A stretch of 64,000 nucleotides of DNA from Rahnella sp. AA (GTDB lineage Bacteria; Pseudomonadota; Gammaproteobacteria; Enterobacterales; Enterobacteriaceae): contig NZ_PITQ01000001.1 in assembly GCF_002834385.1 (NCBI RefSeq), positions 1 to 64,000 of the forward strand, read 5' to 3'. Position numbers and translations under genes: made by a program. Below the pieces are notes generated by a model. That model searched no databases. It was not told the DNA's origin and worked only from the letters and a program-made list of their open reading frames with translations. Shown piece by piece: positions 40,165 to 48,651 of the stretch. Positions within the stretch are counted from its first letter, which is position 1, and every line of letters starts with the position of its first letter.

Positions 40165-40378
40165 ATATTTTTTAACATGGGTGACTGTTAGGATGGAATT
40201 CATACGTGGTCAGCAGGCCGCAAACTGAATTCATCAAGTCCGGTGAGGCACACAATAGTCACACAAGTGACACCGTCCTCCGGATTTACCCCGGCAGTAC
40301 CCTACAGCAGTACCCGTCTGAACGCAGAGGTCGTCTGTATCAGGCAGTAAAAAAGGCTTCCATCTGGAAGCCTTTTTT
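40165..40378 (+). ncRNA. Candidate small RNA with strong terminator
   Basis: A transcript starting near 40169 would be about 210 nt and end at an excellent intrinsic terminator, GGCTTCC-ATCT-GGAAGCC with six As before and six Ts after. There is no adjacent gene on this strand that needs that terminator: pspG ends 340 nt upstream and qorA is on the other strand. The one open frame here (from a GTG at 40206) reads through the terminator and looks non-coding. I do not recognise it as a known enterobacterial sRNA. The start is a guess. Confidence 0.4.
40349..40378 (+). terminator. Intrinsic terminator in the pspG-qorA gap
   Basis: Perfect 7-bp stem GGCTTCC/GGAAGCC with tetraloop ATCT, flanked by A6 and T6, so it could act on both strands. 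On the plus strand it would end the candidate small RNA. Confidence 0.85.
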
Positions 40379-40395
40379 GCATTCGCTTCCCCGGC

Positions 40396-40492
40396 GTCCC
40401 TGACACCACAGCTGCGTTAGCCGCACTCAACAACCCGAATCACTTACCGGAGTAAGCTCATCGGGATTTTCTCGTTTGCTGCCTGGCTGTAA
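40396..40492. repeat. Imperfect palindromic intergenic repeat, copy 2
   Basis: A long imperfect hairpin centred on CTTAC-CGGA-GTAAG, with outer matches CCCGA/TCGGG, CAGC/GCTG and GGCGT/ACGCC. It is the same design as the repeat after pgi but a different sequence family. It lies just before the 3' end of qorA. No coding signal. Confidence 0.6.
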
Positions 40493-40534
40493 CGCCAATG
40501 ACTTTGGGGATCTTTTAGCAGATATGCCTGTTAA

Positions 40535-41524
40535 TTACTTGCCTGGGATCAGCAGGCTTGAGCCTTGCGTGATGCGGCTTTCCAGCGTTTCGTGGGCGCG
40601 TTTAGCTTCGGAGAGCGGGAATTTCTGCGCGTCGCTGACGTCCACTTTGATCGCGCCGCTGGCAATCAGCGAAAACAGCTCGCCGCTGGCCTGCGCCAGT
40701 TCTTCGCGATTGGTTACGTAGCCATTAAGCGAAGGGCGCGTGACGAAAAGCGAACCTTTCTGGTTGAGGATTGCCAGATCAACGCCTTTCACCGGCCCGG
40801 ACGCATTACCAAAGCTGACCAGTAAACCGCGGCGCTTCAGGCTGTTCAGGGATTTTTCGAAGGTGTCTTTGCCGACAGAATCATAAACCACGCCGACCTT
40901 CTCGCCGTTGGTCAGTTCGGACACGCGGGTAGCGATATCTTCTTTCTGATAGTTAATCGTCGCCCAGGCACCGGCTTCTTTGGCGCGGGCGGCTTTTTCA
41001 TCAGAACCGACAGTCCCGATCAGTTTTACGCCCAGCGCTTTTGCCCACTGGCTGGCAATCAGCCCGACACCGCCTGCGGCAGCGTGGAACAAAATGGTTT
41101 CGCCCGCCTGCACTTCATGTGTCTGGCGCAATAAATAGTAAACCGTCAGCCCTTTCAGGAACGACGCCGCCGCCTGTTCAAAGCTGATGGCATCCGGCAG
41201 CAAAGCGATTTTCTCCTGCGGCACGTTATGGATTTCGCTGTAAGCGCCGAGCGCGGACTGCGCATACACCACGCGATCACCCGGTTTGATGCCGGTCACG
41301 TCGCTGCCGATTTTAGTGACAACGCCTGCCGCTTCGGTGCCCAAACCGGCCGGGAAACTGGCTGGCGGATACAAACCGCTGCGCACATAGGTATCGATGT
41401 AGTTAATACCAATCGCTTTGTTCTCAACCTGAACCTCACCGGCCTTGGGTTCTTGTGGCTGATAATCAACGTATTGCAGAACGTCAGGTGTACCTGTTTC
41501 AGAAAACTGGATGCGCTTTGCCAT
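40535..41524 (-). CDS. qorA: NADPH-dependent quinone oxidoreductase
   Basis: Zeta-crystallin-type medium-chain reductase of 329 residues (E. coli 327), reducing quinones with NADPH and lacking the catalytic zinc of alcohol dehydrogenases. Markers are NYIDTYVRSGLYPPASFPAG, GTEAAGVV and the nucleotide-binding HAAAGGVGLIASQWAKALG. Divergent from dnaB, as in E. coli; the 190-bp gap holds both promoters. Confidence 0.94.
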   Translation of the reverse strand: MAKRIQFSETGTPDVLQYVDYQPQEPKAGEVQVENKAIGINYIDTYVRSGLYPPASFPAGLGTEAAGVVTKIGSDVTGIKPGDRVVYAQSALGAYSEIHNVPQEKIALLPDAISFEQAAASFLKGLTVYYLLRQTHEVQAGETILFHAAAGGVGLIASQWAKALGVKLIGTVGSDEKAARAKEAGAWATINYQKEDIATRVSELTNGEKVGVVYDSVGKDTFEKSLNSLKRRGLLVSFGNASGPVKGVDLAILNQKGSLFVTRPSLNGYVTNREELAQASGELFSLIASGAIKVDVSDAQKFPLSEAKRAHETLESRITQGSSLLIPGK

Positions 41525-41717
41525 GTTTTTCCCTCGTGATGGAGTCTGATTTCAACCCTAGGCTAAATGGCCGGGACAATCCAGATTTTAGGCACAGCCG
41601 GTTAATACCCTTTTGAAATGAGACATGACAACCTATACTAACGCGCACGTTGCGCTTCTGATTTTCGGAAGTCCGACGCTCATAAAACAGGCGCTTACAG
41701 CAGGAACAAATCCACAG

Positions 41718-43124
41718 ATGGCAGCAAAAAAACCGACCAATCAACAGAACGAAACCCGCGATCGTCAGATGGAAGGCCTGAAGCTTCCGCCGCATTCGCT
41801 GGAGGCTGAGCAATCCGTTCTGGGCGGGCTGATGCTGGACAACGAACGCTGGGATAACGTCGCGGAGCGCGTGGTCAGCAATGACTTCTTCAGCCGTCCG
41901 CATCGCCTGATTTTCACCGAAATGCAGCGTTTGCTGGAAATGAGCAAACCGATCGACCTGATTACGCTGTCGGAATCGCTCGAACAAAAGGGCGATTTAG
42001 ACTCGGTCGGTGGTTTCGCTTATCTGGCGGAACTCTCTAAAAACACCCCAAGTGCGGCAAACATCGGCGCTTATGCCGATATCGTGCGCGAACGTGCCGT
42101 GGTGCGTGAAATGATTTCCGTCGCCAACGAAATCGCCGACGCCGGTTATGATCCGCAAGGTCGCAGCAGCGAAGATTTGCTCGATTTAGCCGAATCCCGC
42201 GTATTCCAGATTGCCGAAAGCCGCGCCAGTAAAGACGAAGGCCCGAAAAGCATCGACCGCATTCTGGAAAGTACGGTGTCCCGTATCGAAGAACTGTTCC
42301 AGCGCCCGCATGATGGCGTGACGGGCGTATCGACCGGTTATGCGGATCTCGATAAGAAAACCGCAGGTCTGCAAAAATCTGACCTGATTATCGTGGCGGC
42401 GCGTCCGTCGATGGGTAAAACCACGTTTGCGATGAACCTCGCCGAAAACGCCGCGATGATGCAGGATAAACCGGTCTTAATCTTCAGTCTGGAGATGCCC
42501 GGCGACCAGATCATGATGCGTATGCTGGCGTCGCTCTCCCGCGTCGACCAGACCAAAATCCGTACCGGCCAGCTCGACGATGAAGACTGGGCGCGTATTT
42601 CCAGCACTATGGGGATTTTGCTCGAAAAACGTAACATGTATATCGATGATTCCTCCGGCCTGACGCCAACTGAAGTCCGTTCCCGCGCACGCCGTATTTT
42701 CCGCGAGCACGGCGGTCTGAGCCTGATCATGATCGACTACTTACAGCTGATGCGCGTTCCGGCGCTGTCCGATAACCGTACGCTGGAAATCGCCGAAATT
42801 TCCCGCTCGCTCAAAGCGCTGGCGAAAGAATTGCAGGTGCCGGTGGTGGCGCTGTCGCAGCTGAACCGAAGCCTGGAACAACGTGCTGACAAACGTCCGG
42901 TCAACTCCGACTTGCGTGAATCCGGTTCCATCGAGCAGGACGCCGACTTAATCATGTTCATCTATCGTGACGAGGTTTATCACGATAACAGTGAAGAAAA
43001 AGGCATCGCGCAGATCATCCTCGGTAAGCAACGTAACGGCCCGATCGGGACCGTTCGCCTGACGTTTAACGGGCAGTGGTCGCGGTTTGATAACTATGGC
43101 GGCCCGCAATACGACGAAGACTAA
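41718..43124 (+). CDS. dnaB: Replicative DNA helicase
   Basis: Hexameric 5'-3' helicase at the replication fork. It has 468 residues from the ATG at 41718 (E. coli 471). The N-terminal domain starts LPPHSLEAEQSVLGGLMLDN. The RecA-like motor has Walker A ARPSMGKTTFAMN, Walker B LIMIDYLQLMR and the DRESGSIEQDAD-like arginine region SDLRESGSIEQDADL. A longer in-frame start at 41625 was rejected because homology begins after 41718. No intein is present in the Walker or DNA-binding loops. The Shine-Dalgarno AGGA is 12 nt away, rather far. Confidence 0.96.
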   Translation: MAAKKPTNQQNETRDRQMEGLKLPPHSLEAEQSVLGGLMLDNERWDNVAERVVSNDFFSRPHRLIFTEMQRLLEMSKPIDLITLSESLEQKGDLDSVGGFAYLAELSKNTPSAANIGAYADIVRERAVVREMISVANEIADAGYDPQGRSSEDLLDLAESRVFQIAESRASKDEGPKSIDRILESTVSRIEELFQRPHDGVTGVSTGYADLDKKTAGLQKSDLIIVAARPSMGKTTFAMNLAENAAMMQDKPVLIFSLEMPGDQIMMRMLASLSRVDQTKIRTGQLDDEDWARISSTMGILLEKRNMYIDDSSGLTPTEVRSRARRIFREHGGLSLIMIDYLQLMRVPALSDNRTLEIAEISRSLKALAKELQVPVVALSQLNRSLEQRADKRPVNSDLRESGSIEQDADLIMFIYRDEVYHDNSEEKGIAQIILGKQRNGPIGTVRLTFNGQWSRFDNYGGPQYDED

Positions 43125-43130
43125 TTGTGC

Positions 43131-43265
43131 GGGGCTATCTTGCTTGCCATTTTGCCTCCGGGCAGTGCTCACTTGTTGCGGCAAAACCAGCTCGTGTACT
43201 TGCGTGTACACTCCGGTTTTTCCGCGCTGGCCGAATGCAAACTGACTGCGCCAATAACGCCCCTT
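43131..43265. repeat. Imperfect palindromic intergenic repeat, copy 3
   Basis: The dnaB-alr gap is almost filled by a hairpin-forming element. The centre is GTGTAC-TTGC-GTGTACAC, then GGAGT/ACTCC-type and AAAACC/GGTTTT matches, and outer GGGGC/GCCCC ends. The strings CTCGTGTACTTGCGTGTACA and CTCCGGTTTTTCCGCGCTGG resemble dispersed repeats I recall from related genomes. Confidence 0.6.
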
Positions 43266-43308
43266 TAGCCTGCTAAAACCCCAAAAAATTCACATTAAAG
43301 GACTCAAA

Positions 43309-44388
43309 ATGAAAGCGGCTACGGCTGTCATTGATCGCCGCGCTCTGCGACACAATCTGCAACGGGTGCGTCATCTGGCGCCACAAAGTCGTCTCGTTGC
43401 GGTCGTGAAAGCAAACGCTTATGGGCACGGTTTACTGGAAACTGTGCACAGCTTGCAGGATGCCGATTATTACGGCGTGTCCCGGCTCAGTGAGGCGTTA
43501 TCGCTGCGCAAATCCGGCATTGTTAAACCTGTTCTCCTGCTCGAAGGTTTCTTCTCACCGGATGAATTGCCGCTGCTGGTGGAACATCAGCTCGATACCG
43601 CCGTTCACAGCATCGAACAGCTTGATGCGCTGGAGAACGCTCAGCTTTCGCGCCCGCTGAATGTCTGGCTGAAACTCGACACCGGCATGCACCGTCTGGG
43701 TGTGCATCCGGCGCAGGCTGAGGCGTTTTATCAGCGCCTGAGTGCCTGCAAAAATGTTGTTCAGCCGGTCAATATGATGAGTCATTTCTGCCGTGCCGAT
43801 GAGCCGGAAAGCGATGCCACGCCGAAGCAGCTGGCCTGTTTTAATGCGTTTGCCGCCGGTAAACCGGGGCAAAAATCGATTGCCGCTTCCGGCGGGATCC
43901 TGCTCTGGCCGCAGTCGCACATGAGCCTGGTGCGTCCGGGGATTATCCTTTACGGCGTATCACCGCTGGAAACCGGAGACGTCAGCGATTTTGGCCTGCA
44001 ACCGGCGATGACGCTGACCTCCAGCCTGATTGCGGTGCGCGAGCATTCCGCCGGTGAACCGGTCGGTTACGGCAGCACCTGGACCAGTGACCGCGACACC
44101 CGTCTGGGCGTAGTGGCGATGGGGTATGGCGACGGTTATCCGCGCAGTGCGCCAAGCGGAACGCCGGTGCAGGTCAATGGCCGCATCGTGCCGCTGGTCG
44201 GACGCGTTTCGATGGACATGATCACGGTGGATTTAGGGCCGGACGCGACGGATAAAGTTGGCGATGAAGTCATCTTCTGGGGGCCAGCTCTGCCGGTTGA
44301 ACGCGTTGCGCAGGCAACCGGCATCAGTGCGTATGAACTGGTCACGCAGCTCAGCGAAAGGGTTTGCCGCCAGTATATTGGCGACTGA
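43309..44388 (+). CDS. alr: Alanine racemase
   Basis: PLP enzyme making D-alanine for peptidoglycan. It has 359 residues, as in E. coli Alr. PLP is bound by Lys34 in [10 protein letters not shown]; the opposing catalytic Tyr is in the [10 protein letters not shown] region, with [13 protein letters not shown] and [14 protein letters not shown] following. The start follows AAAGGA. In E. coli tyrB is next; here about 4 kb of accessory genes intervene. Confidence 0.96.
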   Translation: MKAATAVIDRRALRHNLQRVRHLAPQSRLVAVVKANAYGHGLLETVHSLQDADYYGVSRLSEALSLRKSGIVKPVLLLEGFFSPDELPLLVEHQLDTAVHSIEQLDALENAQLSRPLNVWLKLDTGMHRLGVHPAQAEAFYQRLSACKNVVQPVNMMSHFCRADEPESDATPKQLACFNAFAAGKPGQKSIAASGGILLWPQSHMSLVRPGIILYGVSPLETGDVSDFGLQPAMTLTSSLIAVREHSAGEPVGYGSTWTSDRDTRLGVVAMGYGDGYPRSAPSGTPVQVNGRIVPLVGRVSMDMITVDLGPDATDKVGDEVIFWGPALPVERVAQATGISAYELVTQLSERVCRQYIGD

Positions 44389-44391
44389 CGT

Positions 44392-45171
44392 TTACTTCTT
44401 CACCGCCAGCCACTGGCTGACAATTTGCTGATATTCGCCGGTGGCTTTACTCAGGTGAAGCCACTGGTCGACATACATCTTCCAGCTAATATCATCACGC
44501 GGCAGCATGTAGGCTTTCTCGCCATATTGCAGCGGCTTCTTCGGGTTCACCGCACACAGTTTCGGATAGCGTTTCTGCTGATACAGCGCTTCGGACGCAT
44601 CGGTAATCATCACGTCGGCTTTCTTATCCACCAGCTTCTGGAAAATCGTCACGTTATCGCTCAGCGTCAGCGTGCCTTTTGGCAGATGGCTGTGAACGAA
44701 CGCTTCATTGGTGCCGCCCGCCGGTTCAATCAGGCGAACGGAGGATTTGTTCAGCTGCTCAACGGTCTGGTATTTCCGCACGTCTTCACAACGCACCAGC
44801 GGGATTTTCCCGTCCTGATCCAGCACGTTGGCGAACCACGCTTTTTGCTGACGTTTCAGCGTGACCGAAATGCCGCCCATCGCGATATCACAGTGCCCTG
44901 CATTCATCTCATCCGGCAGTGATTTCCAGGTCACCGGCACCCAGGCCGGTTTCACGCCCAGACTGGCCGCCAGCGATTCGGCCATGGCGATATCAATGCC
45001 TTCGTACTGGCCGTCTTCCTTCAAAAAGGTGTACGGTTTGTAATCGCCGGTCGTACAGACGTTAAGCGAGCCTTTCTGTAAAACACGTTCAAGATGCGAG
45101 GAAGTGGTATCGGCTTTTGCGAACCCAGGGATCGCCGAAAGCAACGCGAGAGAGTAGAGGACTTTTTTCAT
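44392..45171 (-). CDS. Periplasmic cyclohexadienyl-dehydratase-like protein (PheC/solute-binding fold)
   Basis: A 259-residue exported protein with a signal peptide (MKKVLYSLALLSAIPGFAKA-DT, about 20 residues). The mature part has the amino-acid-binding-protein fold but resembles Pseudomonas PheC, which converts prephenate to phenylpyruvate and arogenate to phenylalanine in the periplasm. Shared blocks are TTGDYKPYTFL, IAMGGISVTLKRQQKAWF, PAGGTNEAFV, DNVTIFQKLVDKKADVMITD and YVDQWLHLSKATGEY. Glu194 in TDASEA sits where the catalytic Glu of PheC lies (from memory). No permease or ATPase is nearby, against a transporter role. It is divergent from an Lrp-type regulator, and tyrB is 3.5 kb away. 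Confidence 0.72.
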   Translation of the reverse strand: MKKVLYSLALLSAIPGFAKADTTSSHLERVLQKGSLNVCTTGDYKPYTFLKEDGQYEGIDIAMAESLAASLGVKPAWVPVTWKSLPDEMNAGHCDIAMGGISVTLKRQQKAWFANVLDQDGKIPLVRCEDVRKYQTVEQLNKSSVRLIEPAGGTNEAFVHSHLPKGTLTLSDNVTIFQKLVDKKADVMITDASEALYQQKRYPKLCAVNPKKPLQYGEKAYMLPRDDISWKMYVDQWLHLSKATGEYQQIVSQWLAVKK

Positions 45172-45316
45172 TATTCTTTCCTTGAGATGGCATCATTCTG
45201 CCTGGCTAAAAATTAGCGCAATGATTAAGAAAAAACGGCCGATAAGTATTTAACCGGTATAGTCTTTGCAAAGTTAAGTCACTATAAACAAAAATTAAAA
45301 CAACAGGAAAGGTGCT

Positions 45317-45781
45317 ATGTACAGCGTTGATGATTACGACCTGAAAATTCTGACCCTATTACAAGCCAATGGCAGACTGACCAATCAGGAATTAAGCGAA
45401 CTGGTAGGCTTATCTGCTTCCCAATGTTCACGCCGCCGGATCGGTCTGGAGCAGGCGCAGATGATCCTTGGCTATCATGCGCGTCTGGCACCGGAAGCGC
45501 TTGGTCTGGGCATGATTGGCCTCATTGAAGTCAGGCTTATCAACCATTTACCTGCGCAGGTCGACGCATTTCACAGCATGTTAGGTGAAGTCGATGCCAT
45601 TATCGATGCCTATAAAACCACGGGGGATGCGGATTATCTGTTAAAAGTTGCAGTGAAAGATTTGGCCGGTTTAAGCACATTGATTAGCCAAATTCTTTCT
45701 GTGCATAAAAGTGTCGCCCATGTAAAAACATCGGTGGTGCTTAATCGCCTAAAAGAAAACGGCTTATTAACACTGACATAA
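45317..45781 (+). CDS. Lrp/AsnC-family transcriptional regulator
   Basis: A 154-residue regulator with an N-terminal helix-turn-helix (LTNQELSELVGLSASQCSRRRIGLEQ) and a C-terminal RAM domain that binds amino acids (IIDAYKTTGDADYLLKVAVKDL). It is shorter and more divergent than global Lrp. Divergent from the PheC-like gene across 145 bp, so it probably senses an amino acid, perhaps phenylalanine or tyrosine, and controls that gene. The 245 bp after it (45782-46026) are AT-rich and show no gene. Confidence 0.86.
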   Translation: MYSVDDYDLKILTLLQANGRLTNQELSELVGLSASQCSRRRIGLEQAQMILGYHARLAPEALGLGMIGLIEVRLINHLPAQVDAFHSMLGEVDAIIDAYKTTGDADYLLKVAVKDLAGLSTLISQILSVHKSVAHVKTSVVLNRLKENGLLTLT

Positions 45782-46026
45782 TAAGAATAGCCTCTGCTTA
45801 TTACGCACTATTCTGGTGATTTATTCTGGTGCATTCTCACTCTTATGGTGCGTGAACGTTAATTAAATCGCGCAATCTGTGCATGTAAAGAATAATTAAC
45901 GCGTCATAAAATCTTATTTTCGTTTTTTAATGCAAATTCTGTGCGTAAATATTGCCTTAATTCCCTATCTCATTAATTATCTCGAAATTAGTTTTGAGCG
46001 GTAATTTCTGGGGATGACGGGGATTT

Positions 46027-46659
46027 ATGGCAAGTATCGATAATATTAAACAACCGGCTGAACAGCCACGTACCGGGCATACAGTGATTGAAGATGCGCT
46101 GGCTATTCTGATTGGTACGTTGATGGTTTCTTTCGGCGTGGTGATGCTGCGTCAGGTGGGTGCACTGACCGGTGGTACGGCGGGAATGGCGTTTCTGGCG
46201 CATTACGTTACGCATGTTTCCTTCGGCACCGCCTTTTTTATCATTAACTTGCCTTTTTATTATTTGTCCATCCGTCGCATGGGCTGGCAGTTTACGTTGA
46301 AAACATTTACCGCCGTCGCGCTGGTCTCCGTTTTCTCCGATTTGCATCCGCTGTTTGTTCACTTCGATCATCTCGAGCCTTTCTACGCCACGCTGTTTGC
46401 CAACGTCATTATGGGGATCGGCTTTATCGTCCTGTTTCGCCATAAGGCCAGCCTCGGCGGCGTCAATATTCTGGCGCTGTTTCTGCAGGATAAATACGGT
46501 ATCCGCGCCGGTAAACTCCAGATGGGTGTGGACTGCTGCATCGTGCTGGCGTCGCTGTTTGTCGTCAGCTATGAAATGTTGATCGCCTCCATTCTGGGCG
46601 CGGTGATCGTCAACCTGATTATTGCAATGAACCATCGTCCGGGGCGTTACAGTGTCTGA
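46027..46659 (+). CDS. YitT-family membrane protein
   Basis: A 210-residue inner-membrane protein with five to six hydrophobic segments. GGTAGMAFLAHYVTHVSFGTAFF and the second half KASLGGVNILALFLQ fit the YitT (DUF161) family, whose function is unknown. No C-terminal DUF2179 domain is present, so it is the short form. Monocistronic, ending in a strong terminator. Confidence 0.85.
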   Translation: MASIDNIKQPAEQPRTGHTVIEDALAILIGTLMVSFGVVMLRQVGALTGGTAGMAFLAHYVTHVSFGTAFFIINLPFYYLSIRRMGWQFTLKTFTAVALVSVFSDLHPLFVHFDHLEPFYATLFANVIMGIGFIVLFRHKASLGGVNILALFLQDKYGIRAGKLQMGVDCCIVLASLFVVSYEMLIASILGAVIVNLIIAMNHRPGRYSV

Positions 46660-46662
46660 CGC

Positions 46663-46696
46663 AAAAAAAACGGCGCAAAACTCTGCGCCGTTTTTT
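46663..46696. terminator. Bidirectional terminator
   Basis: CGGCGCA and TGCGCCG pair with an A8 run before and a T6 run after, serving the YitT gene and the convergent SDR gene. Confidence 0.9.
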
Positions 46697-46712
46697 GTCC
46701 GTTGTCGTCAGG

Positions 46713-47462
46713 TCAGGCAGCAAAACCGCCGTCGATGGTCAGGCTGGAACCGGTGATATATCCCGCTTCCGGGCCCGCCAGATACGCCACAAAACCGGCA
46801 ATTTCACTGTCTTTGCCGTAACGGTCCAGCGCCATAAAGCTCAGCATACCTTCTGCCATTTCGCCGTCAGCCGGGTTCATATCGGTATCAACCGGGCCGG
46901 GCTGTACGTTATTGACGGTAATGCCGCGCGGGCCTAAATCACGCGCCAGGCCTTTTGTCAGGCCGACAATCGCGGATTTGCTCATGGCATACACCGCGCC
47001 GCCCTGGAACGGAATGCGATCCGCGTTGGTGCTGCCGATGGTGATGATGCGGCCGCCGTCCGGCATATGGCGCGCGGCCTGCTGGCTGGCGACGAAAACG
47101 CTGCGCACGTTAACCGCAATGGTGCGGTCGAAATCATCGATGGTCAGCGCATCCAGCTCGCCGAACGCCAGAATACCGGCGTTGTTAACCAGAATGTCGA
47201 TTTTGCCGAAAGCCTGAGCGGCGTTGTCGATAGCCGAACGCACGCTGCTTTCATCGGCGCTGTCGGCTTTAATGGCGAGCGCTTTGCCGCCGCTGGCTTC
47301 GATGGATTTCACCAGCGCCTGCGCTTTTTCGTCGGAAGAAACGTAGGTGAAGGCGACGCTTGCGCCGTCGTGGGCCAGACGCTTAACGATAGCGGCGCCG
47401 ATGCCGCGTGATCCGCCCTGAACAAAAGCGGCTTTGCCTTGCAGTGATTGTTGAGTGGTCAT
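46713..47462 (-). CDS. SDR-family NAD(P)-dependent oxidoreductase
   Basis: Classical short-chain dehydrogenase of 249 residues from the ATG at 47462 (GGAG nine nt upstream); a longer in-frame start at 47516 lies towards the LysR operator and was rejected. The cofactor motif is VQGGSRGIGAAI, with NNAG (DILVNNAGIL), the catalytic Ser in TIGSTN and YAMSKSAIVGL (YxxxK). The dinucleotide motif begins GG rather than the usual TG. FabG-like, substrate unknown. Divergent from a LysR regulator, which probably controls it. Confidence 0.87.
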   Translation of the reverse strand: MTTQQSLQGKAAFVQGGSRGIGAAIVKRLAHDGASVAFTYVSSDEKAQALVKSIEASGGKALAIKADSADESSVRSAIDNAAQAFGKIDILVNNAGILAFGELDALTIDDFDRTIAVNVRSVFVASQQAARHMPDGGRIITIGSTNADRIPFQGGAVYAMSKSAIVGLTKGLARDLGPRGITVNNVQPGPVDTDMNPADGEMAEGMLSFMALDRYGKDSEIAGFVAYLAGPEAGYITGSSLTIDGGFAA

Positions 47463-47555
47463 TTTTGTGTGCTCCAAAACAGATGAGTTAATCGGGTTAG
47501 TGAACCGAGTATTCACCTGATCCGTGCGGTGAACTAGCCGGTAAACGCTATAATC

Positions 47556-47578
47556 ATTTCAAACTAAAAGTTTGAAAT
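47556..47578. promoter_or_regulatory. LysR-type operator between the SDR and LysR genes
   Basis: A perfect 10-bp inverted repeat, ATTTCAAACT and AGTTTGAAAT, with a 3-bp spacer AAA, ends 12 bp before the LysR start. It contains the T-N11-A pattern of LysR sites and overlaps the likely promoters. Confidence 0.75.
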
Positions 47579-47590
47579 CGGAGTAAACGG

Positions 47591-48535
47591 ATGCTTGTTC
47601 ATCTAGATTGCTTTGTCATCAGCGCGGACACGGGCAGCTTTTCAGCGGCTGCGCGGCAACTCGGGCTGACGTCTGCGGCGGTGGGTAAAAATGTCACTAC
47701 GCTTGAAACTCAACTCGGCGTGCGCCTGTTTCAGCGTAGTACACGCAAGCTGAGGCTGACGGAGGCCGGAGAGCGTTTTTTGCAGGAAGTTCGCGTCGGG
47801 CTGACCACGGTAAAAATGGCGATGAAGGGGCTTTCCACGTCGACGGAGCGTCCTTCTGGTACGCTGAAAGTCAGCATGGGGACCTATTTTGGCATGCATT
47901 TTATTCTCCCGCTGCTGCCGGAATTTCTTCAGCGTTACCCGGATATTCAGCCGGACTGGGAGTTTGATAACCACAAAATCGATTTGATCGGCGAACGCTA
48001 TGACGCGGCGATAGGTGGCGGTTTTGATTTGCCGCAGGGCGTTGTCGCCCGTGAGCTCGCACCGGTTCATGCGGTGCTGGCGGCGTCACCGGCGTACCTG
48101 AGCCAGCATCCGCCTTTCCTTGAGCCGGATGACCTGGCGCGCGGCGACGGTATCCGCATTCGCTCACCGCAAACCGGTAAGATCCGCAATTTTATGTTGT
48201 GCAACGCCGGCGGTCAGCAATCTTCCGTCGGGCTTCCCGTGCGGATGACCTTTAACGAGCCGGAAGCCTGCTGTCGGGCGGCCGAAATGGGGCTGGGGAT
48301 TGTGATGGCAAATATGCCGGATCTGCTTCCGGCGCTGGAAAGCGGCGCGCTGGTGCGCGTACTTCCTGACTGGTATGCGGAAGCGGGCGGAATTTTCCTT
48401 TATTTTCCGACACATAAATTACTGCCTGCGAAGACCCGCGCGTTTGTCGATTTTATTATTGAGAAATTCCGTGAGCACCATATTGCACGACGCATAGATG
48501 CCCGGGTGAGCGGGCAAAAAACGCCCGAAAATTGA
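47591..48535 (+). CDS. LysR-family transcriptional regulator
   Basis: A 314-residue regulator. The N-terminal helix-turn-helix is in SFSAAARQLGLTSAAVGKNV, followed by the linker helix and a substrate-binding domain (GTYFGMHFILPLLPEFLQRY, then AAEMGLGIVMANMPDLLPAL). It belongs to the CrgA/DsdC-like group often divergent from oxidoreductases. The neighbouring SDR gene and the dyad between them imply local control. The ligand is unknown. Confidence 0.88.
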   Translation: MLVHLDCFVISADTGSFSAAARQLGLTSAAVGKNVTTLETQLGVRLFQRSTRKLRLTEAGERFLQEVRVGLTTVKMAMKGLSTSTERPSGTLKVSMGTYFGMHFILPLLPEFLQRYPDIQPDWEFDNHKIDLIGERYDAAIGGGFDLPQGVVARELAPVHAVLAASPAYLSQHPPFLEPDDLARGDGIRIRSPQTGKIRNFMLCNAGGQQSSVGLPVRMTFNEPEACCRAAEMGLGIVMANMPDLLPALESGALVRVLPDWYAEAGGIFLYFPTHKLLPAKTRAFVDFIIEKFREHHIARRIDARVSGQKTPEN

Positions 48536-48549
48536 CAACAATGTTGTCA
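48533..48549 (+). promoter_or_regulatory. Palindrome in the tyrB promoter region
   Basis: TGACAAC and GTTGTCA pair around AAT. The right arm includes TTGTCA (48544-48549), a possible -35 followed by GATAGT at 48568-48573. It does not match the TyrR box TGTAAA-N6-TTTACA, so the protein that binds it, if any, is unclear. Confidence 0.4.
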
Positions 48550-48651
48550 TCTTTTTTAACGAACTTTGATAGTCTGTGAAAGAGCAACGATGCGCCGGTG
48601 TGACTGGCGTGGATTGCCGCGCCACTCAACCAAACCAAGGAGATGTATACC

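Noticed and set aside
40206-40403. 65-codon open frame in the pspG-qorA gap
   Set aside because: It needs a GTG start with no ribosome site and reads straight through a strong terminator; the translation shows no family pattern. A non-coding transcript is more likely.
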